Below are positions 37,694 to 40,968 of a DNA stretch of 40,968 nucleotides, piece by piece. The notes under the pieces are model-generated. The model had not been told where the DNA came from, searched no databases, and saw only the letters and a program-made list of their open reading frames with translations. Within the stretch, counting starts at the first letter, position 1; each line of letters opens with the position of its first letter. The position numbers were made by a program, and so were the translations under genes. This stretch comes from Rhodanobacteraceae bacterium (lineage in GTDB: Bacteria > Pseudomonadota > Gammaproteobacteria > Xanthomonadales > Rhodanobacteraceae), in the NCBI GenBank assembly GCA_027019085.1, contig JALUXG010000045.1, positions 1 to 40,968 on the forward strand, written 5' to 3'.

Positions 37694-39164
37694 TGACCAC
37701 CTCGCGCAGTGCGCACATCAGGTCCCCGGCCAGAAGGCCGCGCTCACCACCCCGGGCCGCCGCCCGGTCACCGGCGCGCGCATGTATCCCGACGCCCAGA
37801 CAGGCGGCTTCCCGGGCCGGCAGACCCTGTGCCAGCATGGCCGCAATGACACCACACAGCACATCCCCCATGCCGGCGCTGGCCATGCCCGGGTTGCCCC
37901 AGGGGCATACCGCCACCTGCCCGTCCGGATCGGCGATCAGCGTCCCGCTGCCCTTGAGTACCGCGACCACCCCGTAACGCCGGGCCAGGTTCCGCACGGC
38001 GGCATAGCGATCGGCCTGGACCTGCCGGGTGGTCGCCTGCAGCAACCGCGCCGCCTCGCCCGGATGCGGCGTCACCACGCACGCCGCATGCAAAGGGACG
38101 GGGTGCTCGGCGAGCAGGTTGAGCGCATCGGCATCGAGCACCGTGGGCATGTCCTGCCCGAGCGCGGCCTGCCAGATCGCGCGTCCCCATTCGCCCCGAC
38201 CCAGCCCCGGACCCAGCGCCAGCACGCTGGCGCGCGCGAACAAGGGCTCCAGATCGGCTTGATCCTCGACCGCGTGCGCCATCAACTCCGGACGCGCCGC
38301 CTGCAGGGCGAGCAGATGTGCCTGGCGCGTGGCCACGCTGACCAGACCGGCCCCGCATCGCAAGGCAGCCTCGCTGCACAGGCGGATGGCGCCGCCCATG
38401 CCCAGATCGCCACCAAGCGCCAGCACATGCCCGTAATCGCCCTTGTGGCTGGCGCGCGGACGCGGCGGCAGCGCATCGACCTGGAGCAACCTGGCATCAG
38501 GCTGACCCAGCACCGCCGGGCGTGCCGGCAGGTCCAGGTCTTCCAGCACGATCCGTCCACAACAATCACCCGCCTGGCCTGTGAACAGTCCACGCTTGTG
38601 GGCAACAAAGCTGACTGTCGCCGTCGCACGGATGGCCGGATCGAAAGCCTCGCCGTTGTCGGCATCCAGCCCGGAAGGCACGTCCAGGGCCAGCACCGGT
38701 GCCGGATGTGCATTGGCCAGACGGATCAGGGCCGCAGCACGGCCATCCGGCGCACGCTTGAGTCCGGTACCGAACAGGCCGTCCACGATCACGTCCGCCG
38801 CCGGCAAGGCGGCAAGTCCTTCTGCCGCGAGCAGGGTTCCCCCGGCTTCGACGAAGGCCTGCCGTGACCGGCCGGCATCACCGGCGCCCTCGTCCATGGC
38901 ACCCAGCGCCACGGCTACGACATCCCGACCGCACTTTAGCGCCTGCGTCCCCAGCAGGAAGGCATCCCCGCCGTTGTTGCCACCACCGCACAAAAGCACC
39001 AGCTGGCGCGCCCGGGGCCAGGTCTGTTCCAGCACGCACCAGGCTGCCCTTGCCGCGCGCTGCATCAGTTCGTAGCCGGGGATGCCATTGATATCGATGG
39101 CATGACGGTCCATGGCCCGCACCTGGGCAACGGTATACAGGGCATGATCGGGCACGATACTCAT
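37683..39164 (-). CDS. nnr: Nnr, bifunctional NAD(P)HX epimerase / ADP-dependent NAD(P)HX dehydratase
   Basis: 493 residues, full two-domain form. The N-terminal YjeF_N epimerase has LLCGGGNNGGDAFLLG and VDGLFGTGL. The C-terminal ribokinase-like dehydratase has KGDYGHVLALGGDLGMGGA, VTPHPGEAARLL and NPGMASAGMGDVLCGVIAAML. It repairs hydrated NADH and NADPH. First gene of nnr-tsaE-amiC-mutL, divergent from queG, the order also known in E. coli. Confidence 0.97.
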   Translation of the reverse strand: MSIVPDHALYTVAQVRAMDRHAIDINGIPGYELMQRAARAAWCVLEQTWPRARQLVLLCGGGNNGGDAFLLGTQALKCGRDVVAVALGAMDEGAGDAGRSRQAFVEAGGTLLAAEGLAALPAADVIVDGLFGTGLKRAPDGRAAALIRLANAHPAPVLALDVPSGLDADNGEAFDPAIRATATVSFVAHKRGLFTGQAGDCCGRIVLEDLDLPARPAVLGQPDARLLQVDALPPRPRASHKGDYGHVLALGGDLGMGGAIRLCSEAALRCGAGLVSVATRQAHLLALQAARPELMAHAVEDQADLEPLFARASVLALGPGLGRGEWGRAIWQAALGQDMPTVLDADALNLLAEHPVPLHAACVVTPHPGEAARLLQATTRQVQADRYAAVRNLARRYGVVAVLKGSGTLIADPDGQVAVCPWGNPGMASAGMGDVLCGVIAAMLAQGLPAREAACLGVGIHARAGDRAAARGGERGLLAGDLMCALREVVNGN

Positions 39165-39218
39165 GTGTGAAAAAGCCTGGGGATGTACAGCTCAAGTCTA
39201 CGCAGGCCCCACCCTCCT

Positions 39219-39280
39219 GTCTGCGCGCAGACGCCTTGTGCGTCGAACAAGGCAGGTCTGGCAAGCTGTCGAGTCGACAG
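39219..39280. promoter_or_regulatory. Cluster of three inverted repeats in the nnr-queG spacer
   Basis: GTCTGCGCGCAGAC (39219-39232) is a perfect 14-bp palindrome. CCTTGT-N7-ACAAGG follows (39234-39252). CTGTCGA-G-TCGACAG (39266-39280) is a perfect 15-bp inverted repeat. All lie in the 181-bp divergent spacer, 55-130 bp from either start codon, and could be operator sites or leader-RNA hairpins. Confidence 0.5.
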
Positions 39281-39345
39281 GCCAAGGGGATTGCACGCAC
39301 CCGGCGTTTGCCAACGTGGCCGACAGGTGCCTCTACAATGCCCGC

Positions 39346-40428
39346 ATGTCCGCCCTTCCCGACCATGTCGACCCCCAGGCCCTGGTTGCCGATATACGGA
39401 CATGGGCCCGCGAGCTGGGTTTCGCCGATATGGGGATCACCGGCACCGACCTGTCAGCCGACGCTGCCCATCTGGATGACTGGCTGGACCAGGGCCTTCA
39501 CGGCGAGATGGGCTACATGGCCCGCCACGACAGCATGCGCAGCCAACCGGACGCTCTGCATCCGGGTACATTGCGCGTGATCTGCGTTCGCATGGACTGC
39601 CTGCCGCATGGTGTCGATGCCGCGTGGAAGGTGCTTGAGCAGCCCGAGCGTGGCTACGTGGCCCGCTACGCCCTGGGTCGCGATTACCACAAGCTGATGC
39701 GCAAACGCCTGCAGAAACTTGCCGAACGCATCGCCAGCGCCATCGGTCCCTTCGGCTACCGCGCATTCGTCGATTCGGCCCCGGTGCTGGAAAAGGCCCT
39801 GGCACGCAATGCCGGACTGGGGTGGATCGGCAAGCACACCCTGCTGCTCCACCGCCGCGCCAGTTCCTGGTTCCTGCTGGGCGAGTTGTTCACCGATCTG
39901 CCGCTGCCGCTCGATGCACCGGCCAGTGCCCATTGCGGCAGTTGCCGGCGCTGCATCGACATCTGCCCCACGCAAGCCATCCTCGCGCCCTACCGGCTGG
40001 ATGCGCGGCGCTGCATTTCCTACCTGACCATCGAGCTGAAGGGTCCGATTCCGGAGCCGCTGCGTGCCCCAATCGGCAATCGCATCTTCGGCTGCGACGA
40101 CTGCCAGTTGGTGTGCCCCTGGAACAAGTTCGCCACCCTCACCAGCGAACCGGATTTTGCGCCCCGCCATGCACTCGATGGCGCACGTCTCGTGGATCTT
40201 TTCGCCTGGGACGAGGACACCTTCCTGCAGCGCACCGAAGGCATGGCGATCCGGCGCACCGGTTATGAGGGCTGGCTGCGCAACATCGCAGTGGCGCTGG
40301 GCAATGCGCCACGCTCGCCGGAAATCCTCGCTGCCCTGCAGTCACGTGCCGGGCACCCTTCGGCTCTGGTGCGCGAGCACGTCACCTGGGCGCTGGACAG
40401 GCAGGCCCGCAAGACAGTCTCGGGCTGA
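39346..40428 (+). CDS. queG: QueG, epoxyqueuosine reductase
   Basis: 360 residues. It reduces epoxyqueuosine to queuosine at the wobble base of GUN-anticodon tRNAs, using cobalamin and two [4Fe-4S] clusters. First cysteine set CGSCRRCIDICPTQAI (197, 200, 203, 207); second set around GCDDCQLVCPWNK. FVDSAPVLEKALARNAGLGWIGKHT holds the likely catalytic Asp143. The C-terminal region has HEAT-like helices. The ATG at 39346 is chosen because it begins the family's N-terminal region; the frame is open to 39163. It is divergent from nnr and ends 13 bp before a convergent orphan gene. Confidence 0.96.
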   Translation: MSALPDHVDPQALVADIRTWARELGFADMGITGTDLSADAAHLDDWLDQGLHGEMGYMARHDSMRSQPDALHPGTLRVICVRMDCLPHGVDAAWKVLEQPERGYVARYALGRDYHKLMRKRLQKLAERIASAIGPFGYRAFVDSAPVLEKALARNAGLGWIGKHTLLLHRRASSWFLLGELFTDLPLPLDAPASAHCGSCRRCIDICPTQAILAPYRLDARRCISYLTIELKGPIPEPLRAPIGNRIFGCDDCQLVCPWNKFATLTSEPDFAPRHALDGARLVDLFAWDEDTFLQRTEGMAIRRTGYEGWLRNIAVALGNAPRSPEILAALQSRAGHPSALVREHVTWALDRQARKTVSG

Positions 40429-40441
40429 CAGGGTGCGTGCC

Positions 40442-40786
40442 TCAGACGCTGATCAACCAACTCGGCATGCGTTCAACGGCACCAAACCAGCCCCAGGATC
40501 GCAAGTGCTGCATGATATGCGCATGGGTCGGCTCGCTGCCATGGTCGGCGGCCAGCACCACATGAGCCCAGCACTCGCGCTTGAGTTCTTCGGCATAGCC
40601 CTCGAGTTGCTCATGGCTGCTGAACAGCAGCAAGCCGCGCGGTGATCCGAATCCCTCGATCCACAGTTCGGCCACCAGGCATTTGCTTGAAGGCAGCAGC
40701 ACGACCCGCCACGGCGTCACGCTCAGCTCCAGCTCGCTGGCAGCTGTCCTGCAGGCATGTATGAAACGTTTGGGCATCACGTCCAT
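40442..40786 (-). CDS. Hypothetical protein, unrecognised family
   Basis: 114 residues from the ATG at 40786 (alternatives: ATG 40777, TTG 40804). No signal peptide or membrane segment is seen. The middle reads as a beta-strand-rich core (WRVVLLPSSKCLVAELWIEG, then RGLLLFSSHEQLEGYAEELK) followed by CWAHVVLAADHGSE and a C-terminal HLRSWGWFGAVERMPSW. Codon use looks like that of its neighbours. I do not recognise the family and propose no function. It converges on queG. Confidence 0.6.
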   Translation of the reverse strand: MDVMPKRFIHACRTAASELELSVTPWRVVLLPSSKCLVAELWIEGFGSPRGLLLFSSHEQLEGYAEELKRECWAHVVLAADHGSEPTHAHIMQHLRSWGWFGAVERMPSWLISV

Positions 40787-40968
40787 GGGTCGGCCATGTC
40801 GCAAGTGGTTGGCTTGCGCCGCTAGACTTGTTCAGAGCATCCCTAGCCTGCTTTATTCATGACGTTTACCGCCGAGTGGCAATTCGCGCACATTTGGCGC
40901 CATGGTGATGCCGTTTTACGTGTAGCGCGGCGTGCTGATGCCGTGTTCGGGCGTTGCCTTGCCGTGGC
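40787..40968. other. Right-edge spacer, no gene recognised
   Basis: Short frames only, including a 22-codon plus-strand frame from the ATG at 40860. TTGTTC (40828-40833) and TTTATT (40852-40857), 18 bp apart on the plus strand, could be a weak promoter for a gene beyond the edge. Confidence 0.3.

Noticed and set aside
39308-39339. queG promoter TTGCCA/TACAAT
   Set aside because: Spacing is 20 bp and the -10 box ends six bases before the start codon, so it is not convincing.

Overview
The window is GC-rich chromosomal DNA from a gammaproteobacterium, most likely of the Xanthomonadales (Rhodanobacteraceae/Xanthomonadaceae type, e.g. Rhodanobacter, Dyella or Lysobacter relatives). The assignment rests on protein character (MutL with an endonuclease motif, a bacterial GPP34 protein, DUF1684/DUF1634/DUF2059 proteins), on gene order, and on GTAG-headed REP-like palindromes. 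No species can be named from the sequence alone. Almost all genes are core chromosomal genes; the accessory elements are one IS3-type end, one REP-like tandem array and one short repeat inside uvrA.

Layout, left to right. (1) 1-~170: the 5' end of an IS3-family element running off the left edge. (2) 433-7446, minus strand: a type IV pilus minor-pilin operon fimT-pilV-pilW-pilX-pilY1-pilE with overlapping or tightly spaced genes, preceded by a perfect CRP/Clp-type palindrome at 7565-7580. (3) 7626-7777: a self-contained tRNA-Thr(CGT) unit with promoter and terminator. (4) 7799-15053, minus strand: murJ-ribF-ileS-lspA-ispH (lipid II flippase, flavin synthesis, Ile-tRNA synthetase, lipoprotein signal peptidase, isoprenoid synthesis), divergent from rpsT, which uses a TTG start behind a near-consensus promoter. 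(5) 15526-17471, minus strand: rplU-rpmA, a terminator, then obgE. (6) 17646-20365, minus strand: a DUF2059 secreted protein, an AcfC-like periplasmic binding protein, a TauE/SafE permease and a DUF1634 membrane protein. The last three look like one anion-transport module. (7) 20491-26927, plus strand: uvrA, a hotdog thioesterase, a GPP34 (GOLPH3-like) protein, a secreted DUF4139 protein and an enoyl-CoA isomerase. (8) 26937-29358, minus strand: a secreted FKBP isomerase, DUF1289, a Nudix CoA pyrophosphatase and a mercaptopyruvate sulfurtransferase. (9) 29517-30299, plus strand: an enoyl-CoA hydratase. (10) 30351-33219, minus strand: DUF1684, a SAM methyltransferase and O-acetylhomoserine sulfhydrylase. 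(11) 33270-33803: six-copy tandem array of ~90 bp hairpin-rich units. (12) 33816-39164, minus strand: nnr-tsaE-amiC-mutL, the conserved order of gammaproteobacteria, divergent from queG (39346-40428). (13) 40442-40786: an unrecognised small protein, then the right edge.

No large undescribed system such as a defence island, prophage or biosynthetic cluster is visible. The most unusual items are: the tandem hairpin array between mutL and the DUF1684 gene; a 2x17-residue in-frame duplication inside UvrA; the AcfC/TauE/DUF1634 trio; the GPP34 gene embedded in a uvrA-lipid gene string; a perfect hairpin with the amiC start codon in its loop; and three inverted repeats packed into the nnr-queG divergent spacer.
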